A DNA stretch of 64,000 nt from Candidatus Binatia bacterium (GCA_951813575.1 OX638375.1:1561042-1625041); one strand, 5' to 3'; counted from the first letter of the stretch, positions 25,172 to 36,229 are shown. Translations and numbers: made by a program. Notes: generated by a model from the letters alone, not told the origin.

Positions 25172-26407
25172 ATGTTCATCGGCCACTTCACCGAAGAGCC
25201 CTGGCAGGTAGACAACTGGCCCGACGAATGGGGCACCGGCATCCACAAGGTCAGCAACGCCGAGTACGACCCCAAACGCGCCGCCAACCTGTACAACCGC
25301 TACCTCGACGAGAAGATCTACGCGGAGGAGGTGGGTTTCGACGGGCTGATGGTCAACGAGCACCACAGCGCGCCCTTCTGCATGAACGGCGTCGCCAACG
25401 TACAGGCGTCGATCCTCGCCCGCATCACCAGCAAGGTGAAGATCCTGCTGCTCGGCAACATCCTGCCCATCCACGACGACCCGCTGTGGCTGGCCGAGCA
25501 GCTCGCCATGATCGACGTCATCTCCCGCGGCCGGCTGATCCCGGGAATCGTGCGGGGCTCCGGCGGCGAGAGCATCAGCCACAACATCCCGCCCCACTAC
25601 AACCGCGAGCGCTTCGAGGAGGCCCACGACTTCCTCATCAAGACCTGGACCACGCCCGGTCCCTTCCGCTGGGAGAGCAAGCACTACCAATACCGCTACG
25701 TCAATCCGTGGGCAGTCCCGTATCAGAAGCCTCATCCGCCCATCTGGGTGCCAGGCACCTCCAGCCGGGAGACCGTGGAGTGGTGCGCCCGGCACCGCTA
25801 TCCCTACGTCATGCTCTCGACGCAGCTCGAGCTCACCCGCGAGATGTTCAAGGTCTACTACGAGACGGCGGAGGAGGAAGGCTACGCGGCCGGCCCGCAG
25901 CACATGGGCTACATGTTCTTCGTGCACGTGGAGGAGACGAAGGCCAGGGCCATGGAGGTTGGGCGCACCCTGACTCAGGGGGTCCGGAGCCCCTTCGACC
26001 CGGGCGTCCAGAGGCCCATCCCGTGGATCATGAGCCCTCCGGGCCTGAACAGCCGGAAGGCGGTGGCCCTGCGCCGGCAGATGACGGCGCCCGACGCCAC
26101 GGGGAAGACCCGGGCCGGCGCGCTGGCCTCCTTCGAAGACCAGGTCGCCACCCGGGGCATGATCGTCGGCACCCCCGAGCAATGCGTCGAGGACATACGC
26201 TACATCATGGAGTACCTGCGCCCCGGCATCATCATCTTCCGCACCGGAGACGGCGCCATGGACCACGAGTCGCAGATGCGCACACTGAAACTCATGGGCG
26301 AGGAGGTCCTGCCGGCCATGCGCGAGATCGCCAAGGAGTTGGACCTGCCCGGACCTTACGAAGTGGACCCCGCCACCAACGAGGCGGTGGAGGCGTTGGC
26401 GTCCTGA
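25172..26407 (+). CDS. LLM-class flavin-dependent oxidoreductase (copy 2)
   Basis: A 411-residue paralogue of the preceding gene; the two align end to end without length change and share long blocks such as the N-terminal MFIGHFTE, MVNEHHSAPFCMN and FRTGDGAMDHESQMRTLKLM. Differences cluster around the region at residues ~230-300. ATG 25172 follows GGGAGG. The tandem pair probably arose by local duplication. Either they form a heteromer or they serve different substrates; sequence cannot decide. Confidence 0.9.
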   Translation: MFIGHFTEEPWQVDNWPDEWGTGIHKVSNAEYDPKRAANLYNRYLDEKIYAEEVGFDGLMVNEHHSAPFCMNGVANVQASILARITSKVKILLLGNILPIHDDPLWLAEQLAMIDVISRGRLIPGIVRGSGGESISHNIPPHYNRERFEEAHDFLIKTWTTPGPFRWESKHYQYRYVNPWAVPYQKPHPPIWVPGTSSRETVEWCARHRYPYVMLSTQLELTREMFKVYYETAEEEGYAAGPQHMGYMFFVHVEETKARAMEVGRTLTQGVRSPFDPGVQRPIPWIMSPPGLNSRKAVALRRQMTAPDATGKTRAGALASFEDQVATRGMIVGTPEQCVEDIRYIMEYLRPGIIIFRTGDGAMDHESQMRTLKLMGEEVLPAMREIAKELDLPGPYEVDPATNEAVEALAS

Positions 26408-26474
26408 CGCACAGGGTGGACGCGATCTAGCGTGTTGACGCCTCGTCGGATTTCATCCCGAAGGCAACCTCGGC

Positions 26475-27629
26475 ATGCGTGGCGACACCTTCGATGCCCT
26501 GGTCATCGGCGGCGGAATCAACGGTCTTTCCGCGCTCTACCACCTCGCCCGCCTGGGCGCAAAACGGCTCGGACTGGTCGAGCGCTTCTCCATCGGACAT
26601 GATCGCGGCAGCTCGCACGGCGCAGCCCGCATCACGCGCAGCGCCTACGGCGCGCCGGAGTACGTCCGCCTCATGCAGTGGGTGCACGCGGAAGAGTGGC
26701 CCCGGCTCGAAAGAGACGCCGGCAGGCGCCTCCTGTACCCGAATCGCGGGCTTTTCATCGGCCCCCCTTGCGAATACTTCAACAAGTACATTCAGGCGGT
26801 GCAGCAAGAGGGCGTGGATGTGGAAGCCATCACGCCAGGCGAGGCGCGGGCGTCGTATCCCCAGTTCACCTTCGAGAACGTCGAAACCGTCCTGCTCGAC
26901 AAGACCTCGGCCATCGTCTCCGCCAAGGAGACCGTGGAGTCACTGGCCGCGTTGGCCCGAGATAACGACGTGCGGCTGCTCGAGAATACCGTCGTCCACG
27001 AGATCGACCCGGTTACCGACCCCATCACCGTGGCGACCAGCGCAGGGAGCCTCAGGGCCGAGCGCATGGTCGTGGCCGCGGGCGCCTGGGCCCGGGACCT
27101 GCTGCCGTTCCTCGCGTCCAGGCTCACCGTGGCCCGTCAGACGGTAGGATACTTCACACCCGCCGGAAGTCCGGATGCCTACCAACCCGGCCCTTTTCCG
27201 GTGTGGATGTATATGGGGGAAGAGAACGACGTGTTCTACGGGATGCCGGAATTCGGCCGCGCCGGCGTCAAGGTGGCGCGCCACATAAGATACGGAACGG
27301 ACGACGATCCCGACACCGCGCCGGATTCCGTCCAGGAAGACAAGATCGACGATCTGGACCGCTTCATTTCGGGGTTCTTCTCTTCCACGGCATGGACCCT
27401 CGCCGACGCCGAGCATTGCCTCTACACGGTTTCGCCGAACGAGGACTTCATCATCGACCTGCATCCCGACAACCCGCGCATCGCCATCGGGGCCGGCTTC
27501 TCGGGCCACGGGTTCAAGTTCGGCCCCCTCACCGGAAGGCTGCTGGCTGAACTGGCGTGGGACGGGCAAATGTCCATCCCCGAAGCCGCAACGGCCCGAC
27601 GGCTTTTCTCGCTGGCAGACAAGGGTTAG
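26475..27629 (+). CDS. FAD-dependent oxidoreductase, monomeric sarcosine oxidase-like
   Basis: A 384-residue DAO-fold amine oxidase. The FAD dinucleotide motif is ALVIGGGINGLSALYHLA (residues 8-25). GSSHGAARITRSAYG and GAGFSGHGFKFGPLTGRLLA are hallmarks of the sarcosine / N-methyltryptophan oxidase group. The cysteine in EHCLYTVSPNEDFIID occupies the position that covalently holds FAD in that group. It would oxidise a secondary amine, releasing an aldehyde and hydrogen peroxide. It follows the LLM pair by 67 bases and may belong with them. Confidence 0.9.
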   Translation: MRGDTFDALVIGGGINGLSALYHLARLGAKRLGLVERFSIGHDRGSSHGAARITRSAYGAPEYVRLMQWVHAEEWPRLERDAGRRLLYPNRGLFIGPPCEYFNKYIQAVQQEGVDVEAITPGEARASYPQFTFENVETVLLDKTSAIVSAKETVESLAALARDNDVRLLENTVVHEIDPVTDPITVATSAGSLRAERMVVAAGAWARDLLPFLASRLTVARQTVGYFTPAGSPDAYQPGPFPVWMYMGEENDVFYGMPEFGRAGVKVARHIRYGTDDDPDTAPDSVQEDKIDDLDRFISGFFSSTAWTLADAEHCLYTVSPNEDFIIDLHPDNPRIAIGAGFSGHGFKFGPLTGRLLAELAWDGQMSIPEAATARRLFSLADKG

Positions 27630-27638
27630 CGCCCCCGC

Positions 27639-28118
27639 TCATGACGTGAAGTCGACTTCGTACAGGTCGTAGTGCGACTTGTGCATGCCCAGGCTGTCGT
27701 AGGTCTGTTGGGCGATGGTGTTGGTGCGCTCCACATACAGCCTTATGCCGCAGACGTCGCCGCGGGCGCCCGCAAGGCTCAGCACATGGCCGTACATCGC
27801 GCGATATACGCCCCGACGCCGCCAGCCGGCATCGACATAAACGCTCTGGATCCACCAGAAGGTGGCGTTGCGCCAATCGCTCCACTCACAGGTGATGAGC
27901 AGACTTCCCACGACCGGGGCGGTGCCGCCTTCCGCGGCGTCGGCAACGGCCACCAGGTAGAAGCCCTTCTGCGGCGCATCGAACACGCCGGCTATACCCT
28001 GCCGCAGCGTCGTCGCATCCAGCGTTTTGCCTTCCGTCTCCAGTGCCATCGCCTGCTGGAACGCTGCGATGCGTTCTACGTCTGCCAAGGTTGCATTTCG
28101 CACGCGTAGGCCGGTCAT
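27639..28118 (-). CDS. GNAT-family N-acetyltransferase
   Basis: A 159-residue acetyltransferase. The acetyl-CoA binding motif A is visible as SVYVDAGWRRRGVYRAMYGH (R-x-x-G-x-G/A variant), followed by the C-terminal VERTNTIAQQTYDSLGM typical of GNAT proteins. It transfers an acetyl group to an unknown amine. It is convergent with the flavoprotein gene, 9 bases apart, and lies 13 bases after the tesA-like gene on the same strand. Confidence 0.87.
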   Translation of the reverse strand: MTGLRVRNATLADVERIAAFQQAMALETEGKTLDATTLRQGIAGVFDAPQKGFYLVAVADAAEGGTAPVVGSLLITCEWSDWRNATFWWIQSVYVDAGWRRRGVYRAMYGHVLSLAGARGDVCGIRLYVERTNTIAQQTYDSLGMHKSHYDLYEVDFTS

Positions 28119-28131
28119 GGCATTTGACCCC

Positions 28132-28795
28132 TCAATCCGCCTCCAACAGCGGCTCCAGCACGGGCCAGACGTTGTCCAGCAGCAGCGGCTGCGCCCGGGC
28201 GCTGGGATGGATGCCGTCCCGCTGCATCATCTCCTCGTTGGTGGCGACCCCTTCGAGCAGGAACGGCACCAGCGCGGCGCCGGTTTCGGCCGCTACGTCC
28301 GGGTACATCCCGCGGAACGCTTCCGTGTAGCGCGGCCCCAGATTGGGCGGCATCTGCATGCCGGCCAACAACGGTTTTGCGCCGGCGGCGAGGACGGCCT
28401 CGGTCATGGCCAGCAGGTTGGCGCGGATAGATGTTACCGGGTAGCCGCGTAGACCATCGTTTCCGCCCAACTCGATGATGACGATATCGGGTTTGTGGAC
28501 CGCCATTGTCTTGGGCAGGCGGGCCAGCCCGCCCACGGTGGTGTCACCGCTGATGCTGGCGTTGACCACGCGATGGCGCGGGCCCAAGCGCTGCCGCAGT
28601 AGTTGCACCCAGCCGGGCTCACCGGCCTGTGTTTGAAGTCCGTACGCGGCGCTGATACTGTTTCCCATGACCAGCACGGTCTTGCCGGCATCCGCCGCCG
28701 GCGCCTCGCCGAACGCAGCGAGGGCGGCCAAGAGCAGCAAACCCCGCAACAACGCCTTCAGGGAAACCCACGGCCGTCTAATCGGGAAGCGATTC

Positions 28796-28797
<2 letters not shown>
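28132..28797 (-). CDS. tesA: arylesterase / thioesterase I (TesA-like GDSL hydrolase)
   Basis: A 221-residue SGNH/GDSL hydrolase with an N-terminal signal peptide (hydrophobic core LLRGLLLLAALAAFG, cleavage near APAADA). The blocks are GNSISAAYG (block I, catalytic Ser), SISGDTTVGG (II), ELGGNDGLRG (III) and DGIHPSA (V, Asp and His). It acts in the periplasm on acyl esters. ATG 28797 overlaps the start codon of the divergent ybbA-like gene in a CATG. The tesA / ybbA / ybbP arrangement is conserved across proteobacteria. Confidence 0.9.
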
Positions 28798-29499
<702 letters not shown>

Positions 29500-29503
<4 letters not shown>

Positions 29504-32016
29504 CCCTGTCGCTGGCCCTGCGTTTCGCGACCCGCGACTGGCGCGCCGGGGAGCTGCGTCTGTTGCTCGCCGCGCTGGTACTGGCGGTGGCCGCGGTGAC
29601 CGCCATCAGCCTGTTCGTCGACCGCCTGCAGCGGGCCCTGGTGGCCGAGTCGGCGGCGTTGCTGGGGGCCGACCGCGTCATCGATTCCTCGCGGGCGATC
29701 CCTCAACGTTTCCGCGAGCTCGCGGCCGCGCGCGGACTTGCGCTGGCGGACCTGGTCCGTTTTCCCTCCATGGTGTTCGCGGCCGGCTCGGAGCGGAGCC
29801 TGTTGGCCAGCGTCAAGGCGGTGACCGACGGCTATCCCCTGCGCGGTACGCTGCGGGTGGCGGCTGAGCCGTTCGGCGGCGGTCGGCGCACCGACGGTGT
29901 GCCCGCCCGAGGCGAGGTCTGGCTGGAATCGCGCCTGTTCCCGGCGCTGGGCGTCAAGGTGGGGGACGAGGTGTCGGTGGGCTACGAGCAGTTCACGGTG
30001 GCGGCCGTGCTGGCGTCGGAGCCGGACCGGGGCGGCGGCTTCCTGGAGTTCGCGCCGCGCCTGTTGATGCGCGCCGAGGATGTGCCCGTTACCCGGGTGA
30101 TTCAGCCTGGCAGCCGGATCCGCTACCGCCTCCAGGTGGCGGGCGCCGAAGACGGGCTGCGCTCCCTCCACGACGCCATCCGTGACGAACTGGCGCCGGG
30201 CTACCGCTGGCGCGACGTCCGCGGCGCCAACGCCCGCATCCGCAACGCCCTGGAGCGCTCCGAGAGCTTCCTCCTGCTGGGCGGCCTGCTGACGGTGCTG
30301 CTGGCGGGCGTTGCGGTGGCACTGAGCGCCCATCGCTACGCCCGAAGACACTACGACCATGTGGCGGTGCTGAAGACCCTGGGCGTGACTCCCGGCGAGA
30401 TCCAGCGGGGTTACACCCTCGTACTCCTGATCATCGGCATCGTCGGCGCCGTTGGCGGCCTGGCCTTCGGCGGCCTGGCTCATCTCGGCATCATCGCGGC
30501 ACTCCGGGGTTTTCTGCCGGTGTCGTTGCCGCTGCCGGGGCCTTGGCCGGTGTCGATGGGCCTCTTGACCGGCTTCATCTGCGTGCTCGCGTTCGGGCTG
30601 CCGCCGCTGCTGCGCCTGCGCGGCGTTTCACCCATGCGCGTCATCCGCCGGGACCTGACGCCGGACGCGGCCTCGGCAATGACCTATGGCTTCGCCGCGG
30701 CCGGCGGTGTGGGACTGCTGGTCTGGTACAGCGGCAATGCCTCCCTCACGGCCTGGGCGCTGGCGGGGTCCCTGGCGACGGCGGGCGTATTCAGCGGTCT
30801 CGCCCTGCTGCTGCTGCGGGGCGGACGCGCCGTGGGCATGCAGGCCGGCAGCGTCTGGCGGCTGGCCCTCGCCGGGCTGCATCGCCGCCATCGCGAGAAC
30901 ATCGCGCAGGTGGTGATTTTCGGCGCCGCCATCATGTTGCTGCTCATCATGCTGCTGGTGCGCACGGCGCTGATCGATGAATGGCGGGCGCGGATTCCGG
31001 AACGCGCCCCCAACCACTTCGTGATGAACGTGGCGCCGGCCGAGGCGGCTCCCGTGCAAGCCATGCTGACGGACCGCGCCGGCTACGACGGCAGGCTGTT
31101 CCCCATGATCCGCGGACGGATCACGGGGGTGAACGGCATCGCCGCCGACGCGTGGGAGCGTCGGCGAGGCGGTCCCACGGATGAGGGGCGCGAACGCGGA
31201 GGCCGGCGCCGTCCGGGAATCCGGCGCGAACGCAACCTGACGTTCCTGGCGGACGTGCCCGACCACAACGTGGTGGTGGACGGCACGTGGTGGTCCGACG
31301 GAGCCGCGCCGTCGGCCTCGCTGGAGGAGGAATACGCCGCCTCCCTTGGACTGGCGGTGGGCGACTCCCTGACCTTCGACGTCGGCGGGCTGCCGCTCAC
31401 GGCCACCGTCACCAATACCCGGCGGGTCCAGTGGGACAGCCTGCAGCCGAACTTTTTCATCATCCTGTCGCCGGGAGCGCTCGAAGGCCAGGCGGCCACC
31501 TACATGACGAGCTTCTACCTGCCGCCGGAACGGAAACCGTTCCTCAACGACCTGCTCTCGCGTTACCCCACGATCTCGGTGATCGACGTGGACCAGATCA
31601 TCGCGCACCTGCGGCGCATCATCGCGCGGGTCGCCCAGGCCGTGGAGCTGATGCTGGCGCTGGTGCTGTGCGCGGGGGTGCTGGTGCTGGTCGCCTCCAT
31701 CCAGTCGAGCCGGGACTCGCGGCTGAGGGAACTGGCGCTGCTGCGCGCCCTGGGCGGGACGCGCCGGCTCATCACCGGCGCGCTGGTGATCGAGTTCGCG
31801 GCGCTCGGACTGTTCGCGGGCACCGTCGCCGTCGTTGGCGCGGAGATCACGACCTTCATCCTCAACAACCAGGTTTTCAACCTCCCCGCCCGGGTACACC
31901 CAAGCCTTTGGGCCGTGGGGCCGTTGTTCGGCATGCTGGTGGTCACGGCCGTCGGCTATCTCGGTACCCGCCGACTCGTCCATGTGCCGCCGGCCACGGT
32001 GCTGCGCGAGGCCTGA
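29500..32016 (+). CDS. ybbP: FtsX-like ABC permease (YbbP-like)
   Basis: An 838-residue permease with an N-terminal membrane helix, a large periplasmic domain, and two FtsX-type membrane blocks: around residues 265-400 (LLTVLLAGVAVAL, then HVAVLKTLGVTPGEI) and near the C-terminus (DSRLRELALLRALGGTRRLI). It pairs with the upstream ATPase and is thought to export or extract lipophilic molecules at the inner membrane. A low-complexity Arg/Gly stretch occurs at about residues 555-575. Confidence 0.9.
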
Positions 32017-32100
32017 CCACCTCGTCGGCACGCGATCGATCCTGGCACCCGATGGGGCGGGTTGCTAAACTGGCATCGACCGTCCCCAAGGAGTACCACC

Positions 32101-32502
32101 ATGGTTGAACCACGAACGGCTCGTATCTTCCGCGGACTCGCGATCTGCTTCTGGCTGCTGGCGCTCTCGAACTTCTCCAAACCCTTTCAGCTAACGGAGC
32201 ACAGTGGTTTCGTTCTGTTCGGGACCCGCTTGTCGGGCGGTGACGGCGTGTTGTGGAGCCTCGTGTTCGGCTCCTACCTGGTGGTCTACGGCCTGGGGCT
32301 TTGGCACATGAAACGCATCGTCATTGGCATGGCGCACGCCTACGCCCTCTACGTCGTCGTGAATCTTTTCCTGTACTGGAGCAACAACCCGCCGCCGTCA
32401 AGTGCCGACGTCATCCTTGCCGTGATGTACTCCCTGGTGGCCGTGGGCGTGTCGGCGGGCTCGGCGGTGCTGTTGAGCCGGCACCGGAAGGAGCTGGGAT
32501 AG
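32101..32502 (+). CDS. small integral membrane protein
   Basis: A 133-residue hydrophobic protein with about four predicted membrane helices (for example ICFWLLALSNF, LWSLVFGSYLVVYGLGL, AHAYALYVVVNLFLYW and a C-terminal span). AAGGAG precedes the ATG. No family assignment is made. It stands between ybbP and an alpha/beta hydrolase gene on the same strand. Confidence 0.7.
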   Translation: MVEPRTARIFRGLAICFWLLALSNFSKPFQLTEHSGFVLFGTRLSGGDGVLWSLVFGSYLVVYGLGLWHMKRIVIGMAHAYALYVVVNLFLYWSNNPPPSSADVILAVMYSLVAVGVSAGSAVLLSRHRKELG

Positions 32503-32547
32503 GAAGAATCCTCCGTTTGATTTTTTCTCTTTTCGAGGAGGGCCTCC

Positions 32548-33402
32548 TTGCCGACCATCACCGCATCCGACGGTACCCGGCTCCACTATGAAGAATCGGG
32601 CCGTGGCGTCCCCATTGTCTTCGTACACGAGTTCGCGGGCGACCATCGGAGCTTCGAGCCCCAGATGCGGTTCTTCTCGCGCTCCCACCGCTGCATCGCC
32701 TTCGACGCCCGTGGCTACCTGCCGTCCGACGTCCCCGAGGCGCCCGAAGCGTACGGTCAGGACACGGCCCGGGACGACGTTGTGGCCGTGCTCGACGGTC
32801 TCGGCCTGGAGAAGGCCCACATCGTGGGCCATTCCATGGGCGCCTACACCGCGCTCCACGTGGCCATTCACGACCCCGGGCGGTGCCTGTCCGTGGCCGC
32901 CATCGGCTGCGGCTGGGGCTCGAATCCGGACGAACGGGAGGAACGGGCGGCCATGTGCACGGACATCGCCCACATGTTCCGGGAAGAGCCCATGGCCGAG
33001 GCCGCGGCCAAGTACGCCCGCTACCCCATGCGCAAGCCGTTCGAAGCCAAAGATCCCCGCGGCTTCGCCGAGTTCGAAAAGACCCTGGCCGACCATTCCG
33101 CCACGGGACTGGCCCTCACCATGTCTCAGGTCCAGGGCCGGCGGCCCACCCTGTGGGACATGGAGGAGCCGTTGTCGCGCCTCGAAGTCCCGTTGCTGGT
33201 CATCGTCGGCGACGAGGACGACCCGTGCCTGGACGGCAGCCTGTTTCTCAAGCGCGCCGCGCCCATGGCCGCGCTGGTGGTGATCCCGCGCTCGGGCCAT
33301 ACGCTGACGCTGGAAGAGCCCGCGGCGGTCAACGCGGCGCTGGCGGACCTGTTCCGCGCCGTCGCCGACGGCGCGTGGATGGCGCATCGGAGGGAGATGT
33401 GA
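32548..33402 (+). CDS. alpha/beta hydrolase
   Basis: A 284-residue alpha/beta hydrolase. Oxyanion region VFVHEFAGDHRSF, nucleophile elbow VGHSMGAYTA (serine ~97), acid in GDEDDPCLDG and histidine in RSGHTLTLEEP are all visible. The start codon is TTG at 32548, supported by GAGGAGGG upstream; no ATG fits. Its stop overlaps the enoyl-CoA hydratase gene by 4 bases (GTGA), implying a joint role, perhaps thioester or ester cleavage. Confidence 0.88.
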   Translation: MPTITASDGTRLHYEESGRGVPIVFVHEFAGDHRSFEPQMRFFSRSHRCIAFDARGYLPSDVPEAPEAYGQDTARDDVVAVLDGLGLEKAHIVGHSMGAYTALHVAIHDPGRCLSVAAIGCGWGSNPDEREERAAMCTDIAHMFREEPMAEAAAKYARYPMRKPFEAKDPRGFAEFEKTLADHSATGLALTMSQVQGRRPTLWDMEEPLSRLEVPLLVIVGDEDDPCLDGSLFLKRAAPMAALVVIPRSGHTLTLEEPAAVNAALADLFRAVADGAWMAHRREM

Positions 33403-34193
33403 GCGACGAGATGTTGGCCGCGGGAGCGATGCAGCTTTCCACGGCCGGGGGCGTTGCCGAGCTGCGGCTTTGCAGCGGCGACAGCCGCAACGCACTTTCC
33501 TCGGCCATGTGGACCGAGCTGCGCCGCTTCGCCAAGGGCCTCGCCCACGATCACGACACCCGGGTGGTCCTGCTGGCCGGCGACGACACGGTTTTCTCGT
33601 CGGGCGCCGATATCCGGGAGTTCGCCAGCGTGCGGGCGCCGGGCGCCACCCGTGCCTATGACGACCTTGTGGAGAGCGCCCTGCGGGCGCTGGAAGCGGT
33701 GCCGCAGCCGACCGTGGCCTGCATCGCCGGCCCGTGCGTCGGCGCCGGCGCATCGCTGGCCTGCGGTTGCGACCTCCGCATCGCCGCGGATGACGCCTAC
33801 TTCATGGTGCCGGCGGCGCGCCTGGGGCTCGGCTACGATTCCCGCGGCATCGCCCGCTTCGTGCGGGTGTTCGGGGACTCCGCGGCCCGCGGGCTGCTCC
33901 TGGGCGCCCAGCGGTGCGAGGCGCGCGAGGCCCACGCCCAGGGGGTCGTGCATCGCCTGGTCAAGCCCGGGACCGTGATCGCGGAAGGCCGGCGCTTGGC
34001 CCGCGCCATGGCCGGGAACGCGCCGTTGACCGTGCGCGCGGCCAAGACCGCGCTCGACGCCCTGGCGCGGGGGGAGGACGGCGGCAGCGAAGCGCTCCGC
34101 CGGCCGTCCCTCGACGCGGATGCCAGCGCCGACTACGCCGAGGGCTTGTCTGCGTTCGAGAAGAAGCGCAAGCCCCAGTTCCGGGGCCGCTGA
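33399..34193 (+). CDS. enoyl-CoA hydratase/isomerase family protein
   Basis: A 264-residue crotonase-fold protein. The oxyanion-hole glycines are in FSSGADIREF and GPCVGAGASLACGCDLRIA. The region after it, YFMVPAARLGLGYDSRG, has neither glutamate of classical hydratases in an obvious position, so isomerase, hydrolase or lyase activity is possible. GTG 33399 overlaps the previous stop; ATG 33411 is an alternative. It is convergent with a coiled-coil gene. Confidence 0.87.
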   Translation: MSDEMLAAGAMQLSTAGGVAELRLCSGDSRNALSSAMWTELRRFAKGLAHDHDTRVVLLAGDDTVFSSGADIREFASVRAPGATRAYDDLVESALRALEAVPQPTVACIAGPCVGAGASLACGCDLRIAADDAYFMVPAARLGLGYDSRGIARFVRVFGDSAARGLLLGAQRCEAREAHAQGVVHRLVKPGTVIAEGRRLARAMAGNAPLTVRAAKTALDALARGEDGGSEALRRPSLDADASADYAEGLSAFEKKRKPQFRGR

Positions 34194-34198
34194 CCGGT

Positions 34199-34618
34199 CT
34201 ATGGAGCCGCTGTCTTGTTTGGAAGTCTCAAGAGGATTGTCTTGATGTCGTTGCGGATGATCTTCAACTCGCCGTCGATGCGCTCAAACCGGGCATCGAT
34301 GGCCTCGAATCTCCGGTCGATCGCTTCGAACCTCTCGTCGATCGCCTCGAACTTCGCATCGATGGCCTCGAACTTGCCATCGATCACTGCAAACTTCGCA
34401 TCAATGCCTTCGAACCTCGCATTCAGGCCTTCGAAATTGGCGTCAATCTTGCGGTCGATCTGTCTAAGCAGCAACTGGTTGCCGTCGATCCGTCCTTCCA
34501 GCCGGTTGATCTCGGGCGTGACCTGGGCATTGATGGCCCACAAACCCAGTGCACCGAGGGCCGCCATCACCGTAACCAGGGCCGTCACCACCCCTGCGTA
34601 TTCTTTCAATGCCTCCAT
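34199..34618 (-). CDS. membrane-anchored coiled-coil protein with heptad repeats
   Basis: A 139-residue protein: an N-terminal membrane helix (VVTALVTVMAALGALGLWAI), then a coiled coil made of near-perfect 7-residue units such as FEAIDAK, FEAIDER, FEAIDRR, FEAIDAR and FERIDGE. The DNA shows the same units as degenerate 21-base repeats. It resembles the family annotated as DUF or chemotaxis-like coiled-coil proteins, and function is unknown. Repeat number may vary between strains by slippage. Confidence 0.75.
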   Translation of the reverse strand: MEALKEYAGVVTALVTVMAALGALGLWAINAQVTPEINRLEGRIDGNQLLLRQIDRKIDANFEGLNARFEGIDAKFAVIDGKFEAIDAKFEAIDERFEAIDRRFEAIDARFERIDGELKIIRNDIKTILLRLPNKTAAP

Positions 34619-34693
34619 GACACATCCCTTCGTTCGAGTAGAATCTACTGGTTCTAGATCGATCGGTCAATTATATTCCTTAAAGGGCCGACC

Positions 34694-36229
34694 TTGACGA
34701 GCGGCAATCTCATTCACGCCCTGTACGGCCACCGTACGAGTCTCGACCCCGCCTTCGTCTTGCCGGATGGCCCTTCCCTCTCCACGGGCGAGGTCTTGAC
34801 CGCCATCGACAAGGCCGCCGCCGCCCTGACCGCCTGCGGCGTCAAGGCGGGCGACCGTGTCTCGGTCAGAGTCGGAAAATGCGTCGAGGCCGTATTCCTC
34901 GCCCATGCCTGTTTCAAGGCGGGAGCCATCCTCCACCCCATGAACACCGCCTACACGTCGCGGGAGGTGGAGGCGCTGCTGGCGGACGCTCGACCCGTTC
35001 TGTTCGTCTGCGACCCCGACGAAACGGCCGCGTTCGGGGCTACGGCCGCACGGTACGGTTTCCGGATGGAGGGGCTCCGCGGCAGCCGGGGCTCCTTTGC
35101 CGACCTCACCCGCGCATCCGGCCCCGGAGCGGAAACGGTGGATTTGCCCGACGACGCGCCGGCGGCGCTCCTCTACACGTCCGGGACCACAGGCCGGCCC
35201 AAGGGCGCTCTCATCACCCACGGAAACCTGGCCGCCAGCGCCAGGGCGCTGGCGGAGGTGTGGCGATTGGGCGGCGAGGACGTCCTCTTGCACGCGCTGC
35301 CGGCCTATCACGCCCATGGACTCCTCACCGCCATCAACGTCATGTTGGCGGCGGGCGGCGCCATCTGCTTCGTGCCCCGTTTCGAGGCGGAAGCGGTGCT
35401 CCGGGAGTTGCCCCGCTGCACCGTCATGATGGGGGTGCCGACGCACTACGCCCGGCTGTTGAAGGAGCCCGGGCTGGGCGAGGCGGTCTCCGGCGCGTTT
35501 CGCCTGGCCATCTCCGGCTCGGCGCCGTTGCCGCCGGACATCGCGCACCGGTTCCGGCAGGTGACGGGCATGGAGATCATCGAGCGCTACGGCTCCACCG
35601 AAGCCGCCATCATCACGGCGATCCCGCCGGGCACCGCCGGACGGCGCGGCTGGGTGGGCTGGCCGCTGCCCGGCGTGCGCGCGCGGGTGGCCAACGAGAA
35701 CGGGCGCTTCGAATCCGCCGCCACCGGTGTGTTGGAGACCCGCGGCCACAACGTCTGCGCCGGCTACTGGAACCGGCCCGAGGAACAGGCGTTCACCGAC
35801 GACGGCTGGTTCGTGACCGGCGACGTGGCGGAGATCGACGATGCGGGGTGCATTCGCATCCTGGGACGCGAAACCGACGTGGTGATCTCCGGCGGGCTGA
35901 ACGTATACCCCAAGGAGGTGGAGGACGCCCTGGACCGGGCCGCCGGTGTTGCCGGCTCCGCCGTCTTCGGCGTGCCGCACCCGTATTTCGGGGAGGCCGT
36001 GGTGGCGGTGGTGGAGTCCCCGACTTCCGCATCGTTCGACGAAAATGCGTGCATCGGCTATCTCAAGACGGAACTGGCGCCGTACAAGGTGCCCAAGCGG
36101 ATCATCGCGGTGGACGCGATCCCGCGCAACGAGCTCGGCAAGGTGGCCAAGGCGGCCCTGCGCGAGACGCATGGGGGACTGTTCGCGGCGGAGAAGGACC
36201 GGCCCGGCACGACGGGCAAGGCGGACTGA
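34694..36229 (+). CDS. AMP-dependent acyl-CoA synthetase, malonyl-CoA synthetase-like
   Basis: A 511-residue acyl-adenylate-forming ligase. The P-loop is LLYTSGTTGRPKGALITH, with later motifs YGSTEA, GWFVTGDVAEID and NELGKVAKA (catalytic lysine). LPAYHAHGLLTAINVMLAAGG closely matches the MatB-type malonyl/methylmalonyl-CoA synthetase pattern. The start is TTG 34694, preceded by AAAGGG. It is followed at 13 bases by an SDR gene and may activate a short dicarboxylate. Confidence 0.9.
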   Translation: MTSGNLIHALYGHRTSLDPAFVLPDGPSLSTGEVLTAIDKAAAALTACGVKAGDRVSVRVGKCVEAVFLAHACFKAGAILHPMNTAYTSREVEALLADARPVLFVCDPDETAAFGATAARYGFRMEGLRGSRGSFADLTRASGPGAETVDLPDDAPAALLYTSGTTGRPKGALITHGNLAASARALAEVWRLGGEDVLLHALPAYHAHGLLTAINVMLAAGGAICFVPRFEAEAVLRELPRCTVMMGVPTHYARLLKEPGLGEAVSGAFRLAISGSAPLPPDIAHRFRQVTGMEIIERYGSTEAAIITAIPPGTAGRRGWVGWPLPGVRARVANENGRFESAATGVLETRGHNVCAGYWNRPEEQAFTDDGWFVTGDVAEIDDAGCIRILGRETDVVISGGLNVYPKEVEDALDRAAGVAGSAVFGVPHPYFGEAVVAVVESPTSASFDENACIGYLKTELAPYKVPKRIIAVDAIPRNELGKVAKAALRETHGGLFAAEKDRPGTTGKAD

